Below, in pieces: positions 32,932 to 32,976 of a stretch of DNA of 32,976 nt (its first letter is position 1; every line of letters starts with the position of its first letter). The notes below the pieces were generated by a model. That model was not told the origin of the DNA, searched no databases, and saw only the letters and a list, made by a program, of their open reading frames with translations. The stretch comes from Longicatena sp. Its GTDB lineage: Bacteria; Bacillota_I; Bacilli_A; Erysipelotrichales; Erysipelotrichaceae. A program made the position numbers and the translations under genes. Location: positions 1 through 32,976 of the forward strand of contig JARHZK010000165.1 of NCBI GenBank assembly GCA_029258245.1. Direction: 5' to 3'.

Positions 32932-32976
32932 GCAGTCGTGGTGGAATGGCAGACACGCTATCTTGAGGGGGTAGTG
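32932..32976 (+). tRNA. tRNA-Leu(GAG), 5' part
   Basis: The window ends inside this gene. GCAGTCG is the 5' acceptor strand, TG follows at positions 8-9, and the D-arm begins GTGGAATGGCAGACAC. The anticodon stem CTATC/GGTAG closes a loop TTGAGGG, so the anticodon is GAG (reading CUU/CUC). The first bases of a long variable arm follow, as expected for tRNA-Leu. The T-arm and 3' acceptor lie beyond the edge. A TATACT at 32915-32920 could be its -10, without a clear -35. Confidence 0.88.

Noticed and set aside
1-32976. Mobile elements, prophage or CRISPR
   Set aside because: No transposase, integrase, phage structural gene, terminal repeats with target duplications or regularly spaced repeats were seen.

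Overview
The window is AT-rich DNA with tightly packed genes, strong GGAGG-type ribosome binding sites and intrinsic terminators. It carries Gram-positive surface traits: an LPXTG-like sorting signal, a lipoprotein box, a SigI/RsgI pair and a CcpA-type cre site. This fits a low-GC Firmicute. The gene set (MATE transporters, VTC/DUF4956 genes, a host-glycan-type glycosidase, split transketolase) suggests a gut-associated Erysipelotrichia-like anaerobe; that placement is inference. I see no insertion sequence, prophage or CRISPR array.

Positions 1-2993 (minus strand) hold a purine block: the guaA start, xpt, and a MATE transporter fused to a cytidylate-kinase-like domain. A guanine-class purine riboswitch precedes the fusion gene, and its terminator overlaps the aptamer, which predicts an ON switch as in pbuE. 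Positions 2993-5102 hold mgtE and a Nudix gene. They sit behind a promoter and a 31-codon leader ORF, followed by a hairpin that can hide the mgtE ribosome binding site. No M-box is visible. Positions 5193-10400 encode a 1672-residue wall-anchored clan GH-D (GH36-like) glycosidase with several carbohydrate-binding modules and cre-like sites at its promoter. A perfect 14-bp inverted repeat separates it from a divergent aldehyde dehydrogenase gene. A small membrane protein and a second MATE exporter follow.

Positions 14211-19036 (minus) form one apparent transcription unit in the order VTC-domain protein, DUF4956 protein, metallo-beta-lactamase/lamin-tail lipoprotein, second DUF4956 protein, then sigI and rsgI behind a 17-bp palindrome. 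The first four probably work as an envelope system. The sigma/anti-sigma pair may report on the same compartment.

Positions 19208-23374 carry a split transketolase and tex. A 680-bp gene-poor stretch with an orphan terminator follows, then a pentapeptide-repeat protein, maf and a DUF1461-type membrane protein. Positions 26062-32559 hold the aspartate-to-threonine pathway as two divergent operons: hom-lysC-asd on plus and thrC-thrB-ACT regulator on minus. The window ends in a small membrane protein and the 5' part of a tRNA-Leu(GAG).
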